Below are positions 24,816 through 32,969 of a stretch of DNA of 38,488 bases, one piece after another. Made by a program: the position numbers and the translations under genes. Every line of letters starts with the position of its first letter. Position 1 is the stretch's first letter. Below the pieces are notes generated by a model. That model did no database searches. It was not told where the DNA came from and worked only from the letters and a program-made list of their open reading frames with translations. The stretch lies in the IMG/VR virus record IMGVR_UViG_3300032291_002116, positions 1 through 38,488 of that record; one strand, 5' to 3'. This stretch comes from a virus.

Positions 24816-27800
24816 ATGAGTAATATTCATAAATTAATAGAACATTTAGTTAATAATTGGTCAAATAATTTGTCTGAAGCTTTAGCTCCAAGAGTTAAGC
24901 AACAGTTAATGGACAAATTTAAGCAAGAAGCAGATGATTTCAATATCACAATTGCTGATAAACAATTAAGCGATTATATTGACTATTTTGATGAACGATT
25001 AAAGAACAATCCTAAAGTAACTGAAAAAGATTTAGCTAAATATCCATTAAAATCTTTAATAAAACTTGTTTCTGCTTATAAAGGTTCAAGTAAAGAAGAA
25101 GATGATGAAGATACATCAAACATACCTGATGTTGTTTATAATGAAAATGGTCTTATAATTTATAGTGGCCACAATGAAGAAAACTGTTTAAAGTTTGGTA
25201 AAGGTGAACAATGGTGTATCACTAAAGGTTCATTTGGTAATTATCGTTATGATTCAAATAGAAAAAATCCAACATTTTATTTAGTAAAAGACACTAACTT
25301 ACCAAACAGTGATAGAAAAAGTTTCTTTGTTATTGTAGTGGGTAGTGACAATACTTATAAAGTATCAGATAGATCAAATAATGATGTTGGTGGTAGAGGT
25401 ACAGAATGGAACAGATGGGAACCATGGTCATTTGTTGAACAAAATTTTCCATCAGTCCAAGGTTTAGAAAGAATATTTAGATACATTCCTGTTAGTAAAG
25501 TTGAGCTATCAACTCGCCAATATGCTAACCAAGCTATGACTGTTGAAGAATGGGAAGTAGCACCACCCGATTTTAAAGAACGATATCTTATTATTAGAAA
25601 AGGAAAAGGACTTTTTAGTGATATTACTAATGAAAAATTTGTAAAAACTATCCTCCCAGATAACCAAGATATGGCTACAATAGTAGCTAAAAACTATGGG
25701 ATGATAAATTTAGATACATTATTACAAGAATTTGATTCTTTTTCTAATCAAAATCAAAAATCAATCATAGCTAATGCTCGGAGATTTTCAAAAGTATCTA
25801 CAGACACTTTAAAATCACGTAGTATTCCTTTTTCAGCTAAAAAAGCAGTAGTTAAAGGTGAATTACTTAATATTCCTAGTGATGAAAGATATTATGTTTC
25901 TAATGATGATAAGGCTATAATTAAATTAAAATTTAGTGGTGATGATGTATCAATGGGTTTATTTACTGAAAAAGAAACGTATCCTAATGTTAAAGTAAAC
26001 TCTCGTACAAGTAGTATATTAAGGAGTTTACCTAGATTTGATGAGATGCCTTTTGATGCTTTATTAAAGTTAACAAAAGATAATCTTTTACCTAAAGACA
26101 CTGTTGATAAAGTAATTGATAAATCAAAAGAAGAAGACTCTAAATCAGCTATTATAACAGCAAACACTGATGAAGGCGAAATAGTGTTAGATACAAATAC
26201 TTTTAAAGCATATAAATCTGAAAATGGAGAATACACACCAGTACCATTTGAAGATGATTCTGTCCAAAGTATACTAAAATCAGATACAGTAGGTGGTGGT
26301 ATCCAAGATGGTATTATAAGGATAGTTTCAACATTTGATAGTATTCCTCCATCAGTACTACCTATGTCAACTGTAGTCTCAATAGTGAAACAAACTCCAC
26401 CAGAAAAAAGAATAGTAAGAAAAGGAGATGAAAGTTTTATAATAATACCTAGTAGTACAGGAAATGAACTTAATCTATGGAATACAAATAATCCTTTAGA
26501 TAGAAGTTCTGTAGCGTTTAATTATAGAGAAGATGGAAGATTTGGTAGTGGAAAAATGGCAAACCAAGAAATATGGTCTGACTATTTTAATTATTTACGA
26601 TCTCAAAACTTAGCTTATGATTCTCCCCAATTCCTTGCTTTAGCTGGATCTCAATATTACGCTGGACAAAAATTCATAGCTGCTAATCCTCCTTTAACAG
26701 CTGACAACACATACAAACCTGCTCAATATGAAGGAACATGGTATATTATAAATCAAAATAATCCATCTGAGAGTAGAAAACTTAGTCCACAAACAGGTAA
26801 TTTACTTAGAGCTAATCTTACCCCAGCTAAAGTATCTACAATATTAGGAACAAGACCACCTGCAGGAGCAGTTAGAGGTACTAGAACACCTAGAACAGCA
26901 ACCGCAGCAGCGGCTACACCACCTACAACTACTGGCCAAGTAAATGATGCTGTACGACAAGCAATTGTTGGAGCAGGTTTAGAACAAGGATTTACTGCCT
27001 TACCAGCTCCACTTAGAAGTAGAATATTATCAGGTACATTAGTAGCTAATGACAATGGAGTAGCAGGTCGTAATAGAGCATTAGGAGACAGAGGACGAGT
27101 TACTAGAATTATATCTGCTGGTCAAAGTAGAATGTATATCATTCGTTTAGCTAGTGGTACTATGATAGGACAAGCATCATTCCAACCTGAGGCAAGACAC
27201 TTTATTATAACCGCTGCTAGCGCATTTAATATGGGTAGAGTAGGTAACTTTATAGCTGCTTTAGACGCTCGTAACTTACGTGAAACAGAAGATATAATGC
27301 GAGTAGCAATAGGAGCAGCAACACCACAAGAACTAGAAGAAATTAAATCTAAAGTTAAAACTAAACCTTATAAAGATTTAGAAGTAACTAACGAACATAT
27401 CATTCGTGAGTTTGATGAGAATATTGATCCTATTGAATTAAAATGGCATCGTGATAATGAAAACCGAATAGTAGAAATTATAGGCGAAACTGATTGGAAA
27501 ATACAATTAGAAAACCAACTACCAGTCTCTATAAATCAACCTATTTCAATACCTAAAGGTGAATGGCATCGTGTTATTAAAGGTAATGGTAAGCTAACTT
27601 TAAAAATAATTAAAGAAGAATCTACCCAATATAACATTGAAGGATTATTACTAACTAATACTGAAGATCGCCCACAAAAAGATATATTGTCTGATATACG
27701 TTCATTACCTGGTGTAACAATTGTGTCAAGCAAAGATTATGACCTATCAGGTGAGACATCAGCGTTTAGTAATCCTAACTACTATACTATAATTAAAATG

Positions 27801-27932
27801 AAAGTAGACCCACATCCATATCCTAATGGATTTAAAGATGAAGATCTACAGCAACTATTTACTGATATTAGAGCAATTAAAGGTGTTCGAAACTTTAAAT
27901 TAAACAAATCTGTAGAGAAAAAAACAGTTTAA
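24816..27932 (+). CDS. Large multidomain protein (1038 aa), likely virion-associated
   Basis: Opening MSNIHKLIEHLVNNWSNNLSEAL has the amphipathic tag with L-S-E. Residues about 105-200 contain NCLKFGKGEQWCITKGSFGN and FFVIVVGSDNTYKVSDRSNN, a conserved domain found in phage proteins, function unknown. A long region follows without recognised domains. A low-complexity linker (GTRTPRTATAAAATPPTTTG) lies near residues 685-707. Residues about 860-940 look cupin-like (ELKWHRDNENRIVEIIGETD, then SIPKGEWHRVIKGNGKLTLK). The last 95 residues form a ferredoxin-like alpha/beta domain (DILSDIRSLPGVTIV...YTIIKMKVDPHPYP...IRAIKGVRNFKL). Several parts recur in marine T4-like phages. It could be a large internal or decorating head protein; its function is unknown. 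Confidence 0.6.
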   Translation: MSNIHKLIEHLVNNWSNNLSEALAPRVKQQLMDKFKQEADDFNITIADKQLSDYIDYFDERLKNNPKVTEKDLAKYPLKSLIKLVSAYKGSSKEEDDEDTSNIPDVVYNENGLIIYSGHNEENCLKFGKGEQWCITKGSFGNYRYDSNRKNPTFYLVKDTNLPNSDRKSFFVIVVGSDNTYKVSDRSNNDVGGRGTEWNRWEPWSFVEQNFPSVQGLERIFRYIPVSKVELSTRQYANQAMTVEEWEVAPPDFKERYLIIRKGKGLFSDITNEKFVKTILPDNQDMATIVAKNYGMINLDTLLQEFDSFSNQNQKSIIANARRFSKVSTDTLKSRSIPFSAKKAVVKGELLNIPSDERYYVSNDDKAIIKLKFSGDDVSMGLFTEKETYPNVKVNSRTSSILRSLPRFDEMPFDALLKLTKDNLLPKDTVDKVIDKSKEEDSKSAIITANTDEGEIVLDTNTFKAYKSENGEYTPVPFEDDSVQSILKSDTVGGGIQDGIIRIVSTFDSIPPSVLPMSTVVSIVKQTPPEKRIVRKGDESFIIIPSSTGNELNLWNTNNPLDRSSVAFNYREDGRFGSGKMANQEIWSDYFNYLRSQNLAYDSPQFLALAGSQYYAGQKFIAANPPLTADNTYKPAQYEGTWYIINQNNPSESRKLSPQTGNLLRANLTPAKVSTILGTRPPAGAVRGTRTPRTATAAAATPPTTTGQVNDAVRQAIVGAGLEQGFTALPAPLRSRILSGTLVANDNGVAGRNRALGDRGRVTRIISAGQSRMYIIRLASGTMIGQASFQPEARHFIITAASAFNMGRVGNFIAALDARNLRETEDIMRVAIGAATPQELEEIKSKVKTKPYKDLEVTNEHIIREFDENIDPIELKWHRDNENRIVEIIGETDWKIQLENQLPVSINQPISIPKGEWHRVIKGNGKLTLKIIKEESTQYNIEGLLLTNTEDRPQKDILSDIRSLPGVTIVSSKDYDLSGETSAFSNPNYYTIIKMKVDPHPYPNGFKDEDLQQLFTDIRAIKGVRNFKLNKSVEKKTV

Positions 27933-27943
27933 CAAACCCCAAC

Positions 27944-27954
27944 ATATTTATAAT
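27944..27954 (+). promoter_or_regulatory. ATATTTATAAT box, 14 nt before start codon
   Basis: Exact copy of the recurring box, 11 bases after the stop of the large gene, with an A-rich leader to the ATG at 27969. Promoter role inferred. Confidence 0.5.
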
Positions 27955-27968
27955 AAAATACAAACAAA

Positions 27969-28442
27969 ATGGAAATTAACAAATTACGTTCAATTATAAA
28001 AGAAGCAATTAAAGATGTTCACCTTAAGGAAATCGAAGCTGTAGCTGAAAACGCTGCAATGGAAGCACGTTTAGCAGAATATGGTAAAGCTATTAAAATG
28101 TGTGAAGATAAAATTGAAATGGCTGAAAGTCTTGAAGAAATGAAAGAATTAGTAGATGATGCTAAATTAAATGAACTTAAGAAAAAATTAAAAAGTTTGA
28201 CTAAAGCTAAAGAAAAATTAGAAAAAGCTAAAGCTAAGAAAAATAATGGTAAAGAAGTAGTGACTGATGAGCCTGTTGAAGACACAGTAGATGAAGGAAG
28301 TTATTATGATGAAGCTGAATCTGATGATGCTGCTCATATTGACGCTTTAGAAAAAGATATGGAAGATGATGCTATGAACAATGAAGTGACATTAAATGAG
28401 TCATTCATTAAAATGCAAAAATTAGCAGGTATTATTAAATAA
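27969..28442 (+). CDS. Charged helical protein with capsid-targeting-like N-terminus
   Basis: A 157-residue, Lys/Glu-rich, almost entirely helical protein. It starts MEINKLRSIIKEAIKDVHLK, with I-K-E and L-K-E tripeptides in the first 20 residues. The middle is a coiled-coil-like stretch (LNELKKKLKSLTKAKEKLEK). Then comes an acidic segment (YYDEAESDDAAHIDALEKDM) and a C-terminal end LNESFIKMQKLAGIIK. That last motif resembles a short sequence I have seen in other T4-like phage virion proteins and also contains L-N-E. Size, charge and two candidate cleavage sites fit a scaffold-like or internal head protein. It has a strong promoter-like box upstream and a strong terminator downstream, so it forms its own transcript. 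Confidence 0.6.
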   Translation: MEINKLRSIIKEAIKDVHLKEIEAVAENAAMEARLAEYGKAIKMCEDKIEMAESLEEMKELVDDAKLNELKKKLKSLTKAKEKLEKAKAKKNNGKEVVTDEPVEDTVDEGSYYDEAESDDAAHIDALEKDMEDDAMNNEVTLNESFIKMQKLAGIIK

Positions 28443-28481
28443 TTTATAGACAGATTCATAGCCTGTCGATTTAACAAAAAT

Positions 28482-28523
28482 ACTAAGGAGCTGTGGCCCA
28501 CCCAAAAGGTGGGCCACCTTAGT
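28482..28523 (+). terminator. Long GC-rich hairpin terminator
   Basis: GTGGCCCACC (28493-28502), loop CAAAA, GGTGGGCCAC (28508-28517), a perfect 10-bp stem. Outer ACTAAG/CTTAGT arms continue it across a 5-base bulge, and TTTCT follows. It is the most stable hairpin I see in the window. The 130 bases from 28443 to 28573 hold no gene: they contain this hairpin, a small GACAG/CTGTC hairpin (28449-28467) and the box at 28555. Confidence 0.8.
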
Positions 28524-28554
28524 TTCTAGGTAGTTGGCCTGACGGAATTTTGGA

Positions 28555-28565
28555 ATATTTATAAT
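28555..28565 (+). promoter_or_regulatory. ATATTTATAAT box, 8 nt before start codon
   Basis: Exact copy of the recurring box, downstream of the terminator and 8 bases before the ATG of the second NUMOD-containing GIY-YIG gene. Promoter role inferred. Confidence 0.5.
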
Positions 28566-28573
28566 AAAATAAT

Positions 28574-29167
28574 ATGACTAAAATTTACATATTGGAAAGA
28601 AATGGAGTTCCATTTTATGTTGGTAAAACATTACAAGAAATAAAAGAACGTTTTTATACTCATAAAGACAAAAAAGAAAATAGTGAAATATTTGAAATTG
28701 ATTGTGTAGATGATAATGAATGGAGATTTTGGGAATCATGGTATATTGAACTATTTAAGTCGTGGGGATTTGAATTAGAAAACAAAAATAGTGGTGGTGG
28801 GGGAAGAGGCCCAGGATGGATATCACCTCCTGAAAGAAATGCTAAAATAAAAGCATCAATGAAGAATCATTCACAATATTACACTGATGATGTTAGAAAG
28901 AAAATAAGTAAAGGTAATAAGGGTATACCTAAACCATTCACCGAAGATCATATACGAAACATCGGTTTAATTAAACGTAAGAATGCTAAACGGGTACTCA
29001 TGTATGATTTAGAAGATAATTTAATTAAAGAGTGGGAATGTAAAAGTCAAGCAGCTGAATGGATAAAAGAAACAAAGAAAAGACAAGGAAATTTGACTTC
29101 CCAGATAAAAGATGCTATATTAGGTAGGCAAAAAACAGCTTTTGGATATAAATGGAAATATAAATAA
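28574..29167 (+). CDS. GIY-YIG homing endonuclease with NUMOD modules
   Basis: A 197-residue protein. The nuclease domain has KIYILERNGVPFYVGKTLQE (GIY-YIG strands), an ERFYTHKD helix and the catalytic-Glu helix WRFWESWYIELFKSWGFELE. A NUMOD3-like region (VRKKISKGNKGIPKPFTEDH) and a NUMOD1-like C-terminus (VLMYDLEDNLIKEWECKSQA, then AILGRQKTAFGYKWKY) follow. It is clearly homologous to the gene at 23250, sharing VPFYVGKT and LENKN-GGGG. It lies between a strong terminator and the oxidoreductase gene, which starts one base after its stop, so insertion may have separated that gene from its own promoter. Confidence 0.85.
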   Translation: MTKIYILERNGVPFYVGKTLQEIKERFYTHKDKKENSEIFEIDCVDDNEWRFWESWYIELFKSWGFELENKNSGGGGRGPGWISPPERNAKIKASMKNHSQYYTDDVRKKISKGNKGIPKPFTEDHIRNIGLIKRKNAKRVLMYDLEDNLIKEWECKSQAAEWIKETKKRQGNLTSQIKDAILGRQKTAFGYKWKYK

Positions 29168-29168
29168 T

Positions 29169-30458
29169 ATGAAAGAACAAAAAATAGTAGTAATTGGAGC
29201 AGGAGTAGCAGGTATTAATTTCGCAACTAAACTTGTAGACAATGGATACCCAGGCGAATTAATTACTATAATTGATAAGGGTAATGATCCTTTTAATAGA
29301 CAACCAGAGGAAGTAATGACTGGTATGCTCGGAAGTGGAGGATGGAGTGATGGTAAATTAACATATCATACTGCTATTGGAGGCGTACTATCAAAATATT
29401 GTGGTGAAGAAAAAGCAATGGAGTTAATGGATCAAGTTATTAATAACTTTAGACGTTTTCATCCTAAACCAGAAGAAATATTTTGCTCTGATCCACAAGC
29501 AGAACCTGATTTTATTAAACCATATTTTGGATTACGTCTATTCCCTGTATGGCATATTGGTTCAAATTACCTACATGAAATTGCTAAAGCATGGTATTCA
29601 TACTTAGTTGATAAAGGTGTTAATTTTATATGGAATCATACTGTTTATAATATTGATTTTAAAAATAATAAAATAGAATTAGCTGAATTAAATAATGCTG
29701 GTGAAATTTATTATGACAAACTAATTTTCGCAGTAGGTAAATCAGGTATTGATTTTGGTAAAAAATTAGCAGATGAATATAACTTACCAACAGAACCAAA
29801 ATCAGTACAAATTGGAGTACGTTTTGAAGCACCACAAAAATATTTCCAACGTCTAATTGATATTAGTTATGATTTTAAACTATATCAAAAGTTTAATAAT
29901 GTATCATTACGTTCGTTTTGTACTAACAATAACGCAGCTTATGTAGCAGTAGAAAAAACATATGGTGATATTAGTTATAATGGTCATGCTAAGAAAGGTG
30001 AAGAATTTAGAAATGATATGACTAACTTTGGTATTTTAATGGAAATTAAAGGTATTGAAAATCCATTTGAATGGTCAAGAGAAGTAGTAAGTAAATTACA
30101 ATTTAGAAATATTGGATTATATTATAGCCCATCTCGTACACCATCACAAACATCTGAAGGTGAAAGCATCAATACAGTTCAAATTGGTAATCTAAACCAA
30201 TTTAAAGAAGTAATGGGTGAATATGCTGATTACATTATTAACTTTATTGATCAAATGAATAAAGTATTTGAGTTTAAGAATGATTGGGGAATGTATATAC
30301 CTGAAGTTAAGTATTTAAGTCCTGAACCATTAGTTGATTATAAAAACTTAGCATTGGTTGATTATCCTAATGTACATTTTGTAGGAGATGCTTTATCTGC
30401 TCGTGGAATCACAGTAAGTGGAGCGCAGGGAATATATGTAGCTGAGTCGCTTTTATAA
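29169..30458 (+). CDS. FAD-dependent dehydrogenase/oxidoreductase
   Basis: A 429-residue protein from the ATG at 29169. The N-terminal Rossmann motif is V8-I-G10-A-G12-V-A-G15, a textbook FAD-binding GxGxxG, followed by an acidic strand end (ITIIDKG). GSGGWSDGKLTYHTAIGG is typical of an uncharacterised FAD-dependent dehydrogenase group (COG2509-like). The C-terminal VHFVGDALSARGITVSGAQG contains the GD motif that contacts the FAD ribityl and phosphate. Substrate unknown. Such enzymes are rare in phages and could alter host metabolism or a nucleotide or lipid. It follows the homing endonuclease gene by one base and has no recognisable head-targeting peptide. An ATG at 29142, inside the previous gene, is the less likely start. 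Confidence 0.75.
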   Translation: MKEQKIVVIGAGVAGINFATKLVDNGYPGELITIIDKGNDPFNRQPEEVMTGMLGSGGWSDGKLTYHTAIGGVLSKYCGEEKAMELMDQVINNFRRFHPKPEEIFCSDPQAEPDFIKPYFGLRLFPVWHIGSNYLHEIAKAWYSYLVDKGVNFIWNHTVYNIDFKNNKIELAELNNAGEIYYDKLIFAVGKSGIDFGKKLADEYNLPTEPKSVQIGVRFEAPQKYFQRLIDISYDFKLYQKFNNVSLRSFCTNNNAAYVAVEKTYGDISYNGHAKKGEEFRNDMTNFGILMEIKGIENPFEWSREVVSKLQFRNIGLYYSPSRTPSQTSEGESINTVQIGNLNQFKEVMGEYADYIINFIDQMNKVFEFKNDWGMYIPEVKYLSPEPLVDYKNLALVDYPNVHFVGDALSARGITVSGAQGIYVAESLL

Positions 30459-30482
30459 AGACTATACATAACATTTGACATG

Positions 30483-30507
30483 AAGGGTTTGGCTTTGCTA
30501 AATCCTT
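30483..30507 (+). terminator. Hairpin, copy 2 of a repeated intergenic element
   Basis: AAGGGTTTGGC (30483-30493), loop TTT, GCTAAATCCTT (30497-30507), followed by TTG and TATATTTAGC. Two G-T pairs keep the 11-bp stem. It resembles the element at 14461 and closes the oxidoreductase unit. Confidence 0.6.
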
Positions 30508-30521
30508 TTGTTATATTTAGC
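30484..30521 (+). repeat. Dispersed intergenic repeat, copy 2
   Basis: Shares GTTTGGCTT-GC-AAATC, the T-rich stretch and TATATTTAGC with 14461-14499. It lies upstream of the VWA/MoxR group, as the first copy lies upstream of the kinase run. It may be a terminator-promoter module. Confidence 0.6.
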
Positions 30522-30538
30522 TATAATTATAAATACTT

Positions 30539-31735
30539 ATGGCAAATTTACAAGAAGACCTATCAAGAATAGGCAAGCAATTAATGTTTAGTGAACCATT
30601 CTATGGTATATTCATGTCAACTCTTAATAAAGTTGTAAGAAAAGATTTACCTACTGCTGGAGTTTCTAAAAATAACATTAATTATCAACTAGCTATCAAT
30701 GAGGAATTTTGGAACTCATTAGATAATGACAAAAAGAAGATAGGTCTATTAAAACATGAACTACTTCACATATGTTTTAACCACTTAGAAGATAGAGAGT
30801 GGTTCCCTAATCATGAATTACATAATATAGCCGCGGATTTAGAAATTAACCAATATCTAACACCAGAGTATTACCCAATGGATGGTATTATATTATTATC
30901 GTCATTTCCCGAATTAAATCTACCTGAAAAAGCTGGTACTAAAGTGTATTATGGGCTATTACAACAAGCATTAGATAAAGGTACAAGTCCATCATTACAA
31001 GCATTAATGGATCAATTAGTTGGGAATGAATATGGTGGTTTACACCCAACATGGAAAGAATTTGATGGGATGAGTGAAGCTGATGCTAAATTAGCTAAAG
31101 CACAAATTGAACACCAAATTAAAGATATTGTTAATTCACAGAATAATCAAAGTAGAGGATTTATACCTGCAGAATTACAAAGTTGGGTCGATAATATGTT
31201 TGAAGAAACAGAACCTTCATATGATTGGAAGTCATATTTTAGACGATTCTGTGGTACATCATCAAAAACATACACTAAAAAAACAAGACGTAAGCTAAAT
31301 AAACGTTTTCAAGAAAACCCAGCATTAAAAATTAAAACTAAAAAGAAAATACTAATAGGAGTCGACACATCAGGTTCAGTTAGTAATGAAGATTTGATTG
31401 AGTTTTTTAATGAAATTAATCACATGCATAAAACTGGTGTATCAATTACTATAGCTGAAGGTGACGCTGATATCACTAATATATATGAGTATAAAGGTGA
31501 TATGCCTAACCAAATAACAGGTAGAGGTGGTACTGATATGAATCCATTTATTGTATATTTCAACGAGCATAGGGAGTTTAATAGTTTAATTATATTAACT
31601 GATGGCCATATAGGTGAAAACACAGTTAAGACACTTAAACCAATGATGATGGTTATATGCTCAAGTGGTGATGATATAGAATCAGTAAAAGAAAATGGAT
31701 GGGGCCACACAATCAAGATAAGTTTGGCTTCTTAG
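30539..31735 (+). CDS. VWA-like/HExxH metallopeptidase-like protein (DUF2201-type)
   Basis: A 398-residue protein with two recognisable parts. An N-terminal zincin-like region has H73-ELLH77 (LLKHELLHICFNHLEDREWF) followed by a helix with ADLEINQYL, as in putative metal-dependent peptidases of the COG3864/DUF2201 type. The C-terminal VWA-like region has the MIDAS signature D276-TSGS280 (ILIGVDTSGSVSNEDLIEFF), a distal GRGGTDMNP with the conserved Thr/Asp, and ILTDGHIG. In bacteria such proteins are encoded beside MoxR-type AAA+ ATPases and act with them as chaperone or maturation pairs. The MoxR-like ATPase follows here after 38 bases. It ends with TAG. Confidence 0.8.
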   Translation: MANLQEDLSRIGKQLMFSEPFYGIFMSTLNKVVRKDLPTAGVSKNNINYQLAINEEFWNSLDNDKKKIGLLKHELLHICFNHLEDREWFPNHELHNIAADLEINQYLTPEYYPMDGIILLSSFPELNLPEKAGTKVYYGLLQQALDKGTSPSLQALMDQLVGNEYGGLHPTWKEFDGMSEADAKLAKAQIEHQIKDIVNSQNNQSRGFIPAELQSWVDNMFEETEPSYDWKSYFRRFCGTSSKTYTKKTRRKLNKRFQENPALKIKTKKKILIGVDTSGSVSNEDLIEFFNEINHMHKTGVSITIAEGDADITNIYEYKGDMPNQITGRGGTDMNPFIVYFNEHREFNSLIILTDGHIGENTVKTLKPMMMVICSSGDDIESVKENGWGHTIKISLAS

Positions 31736-31745
31736 AATATAAATA

Positions 31746-31754
31746 TTATATTTA
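31746..31754 (+). promoter_or_regulatory. TTATATTTA box, 19 nt before start codon
   Basis: Shares the ATATTTA core of the recurring box but lacks the 3' TAAT. Similar TTATATTTA boxes lie at 30511 and 34834, also 17-19 bases before a start codon. They may form a second, related class. Role inferred. Confidence 0.35.
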
Positions 31755-31773
31755 ATTAAAATAAATAAAGGTT

Positions 31774-32967
31774 ATGGCAAAACAAAAAACAAAACACACT
31801 GAAGTGTCTCTAAATATTAAAGAGGCAAAACAATTCTTAAAACACATTATAAATAACAATCGTTATTTACAATCAAATGGTAAGTTACCTGTAGCCGTTG
31901 AGGTAGTTGGTGACTCAGGTATTGGTAAAACATCAACAATTTTACAATTAGCCAAAGAAACAGATCTAAACTTTGTTAAGTTAAACTTAGCTCAAATTGA
32001 GGAGCTAGGTGACTTAGTAGGTTTTCCAATTCGTCAATTTGAAGTATGTAAAACTGATAATGACTGTTTATGGATTGATGAACATGCAGTAGAAGAGTAT
32101 ACTAAACAAGGTTACAAATTTACAGGTCTAAATCGTATGAGTTATTGTCCACCTGAATGGATTAGTGGCAAAACTAATGGAGGTATCTTATTATTAGATG
32201 ACTGGAATCGTGCTGATGTTAGATTTATTCAAGCTGTTATGGAGTTAATTGATAGACAACAATATATTAGTTGGACATTACCTAAAGATTGGCATATTAT
32301 ATTAACAAGTAATCCTGATAATGGAGACTATTTAGTTAATAGTATTGATAGTGCTCAAAAAACACGATTTATCTCAGTTAATCTTAAATTTGATATTAAT
32401 TGTTGGAGTGAGTGGGCTGAAGATGCTACAGTAGATAGTAGATGTATTAACTTCTTACTTAAACACCCAGAATTAGTATCAACAAATACTAACTCAAGAA
32501 GTATTACAACATTCTTTAATTCAATCTCATCATTAAATTCATTTGATAGTGAGTTAGGTTTAATTCAAATGATAGGTGAGGGTAGTGTTGGGCCTGAGTT
32601 CACAACTATGTTTACAATGTTTATTAATAATAAATTAGATAAGATTATCTCACCAGAAACTATTATGACTCATGAAAGTGAGGAGTATGTTTTGAATACT
32701 TTAAAAGGTATTATTGGTAAGGGTGATAAATATAGAGCAGATTTAGCATCAATTTTATCAACTCGTATTGTTAACTTTAGTTCATATTATGCTAAAAATA
32801 ATAAAGTTGAGAAACCATATATTGATCGTTTAGCGTTTTTAATGAATGAAGAGTTGTTTGCTATGGATTTAAAATACAAAATTGTAAAAACAATTTATAA
32901 TAACAACCCATCAGCTTTCAAATCATTAATGTTAAATAAAACTTTAATTCAATTTTTAACTAAGTAA
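31774..32967 (+). CDS. MoxR-like AAA+ ATPase
   Basis: A 397-residue protein. Walker A is G46-DSGIGKT53 (VEVVGDSGIGKTSTILQL). Walker B is ILLLDDWNRAD with D142-D143, in which the usual D-E is D-D. Sensor 1 is visible in WHIILTSNPDNGDYLVNS, and an Arg follows in AQKTRFISVNLKFD. The pattern LDDWNRAD...TSNPDNGDY fits the MoxR/CbbQ-like AAA+ group that works with VWA-domain proteins to remodel target proteins. Its direct partner is the upstream VWA/HExxH gene. The following gene starts 2 bases after its stop and is probably the third member of the unit. Confidence 0.8.
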   Translation: MAKQKTKHTEVSLNIKEAKQFLKHIINNNRYLQSNGKLPVAVEVVGDSGIGKTSTILQLAKETDLNFVKLNLAQIEELGDLVGFPIRQFEVCKTDNDCLWIDEHAVEEYTKQGYKFTGLNRMSYCPPEWISGKTNGGILLLDDWNRADVRFIQAVMELIDRQQYISWTLPKDWHIILTSNPDNGDYLVNSIDSAQKTRFISVNLKFDINCWSEWAEDATVDSRCINFLLKHPELVSTNTNSRSITTFFNSISSLNSFDSELGLIQMIGEGSVGPEFTTMFTMFINNKLDKIISPETIMTHESEEYVLNTLKGIIGKGDKYRADLASILSTRIVNFSSYYAKNNKVEKPYIDRLAFLMNEELFAMDLKYKIVKTIYNNNPSAFKSLMLNKTLIQFLTK

Positions 32968-32969
32968 TT

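Noticed and set aside
26753-27055. Minus-strand open frame of 100 codons with a hydrophobic Ala/Val stretch
   Set aside because: It is the antisense of the Ala/Thr/Pro linker of the 1038-residue protein; the apparent membrane-like composition is a by-product of that low-complexity DNA.
28443-28573. Possible tRNA or group I intron next to the GIY-YIG gene
   Set aside because: The gap contains a simple long hairpin and a promoter-like box. No cloverleaf or intron core could be drawn, and the flanking genes are not split.
31107-31298. Extra + strand open frame inside the VWA gene
   Set aside because: It is fully contained in a gene with intact MIDAS and HExxH motifs and has no start signal of its own.
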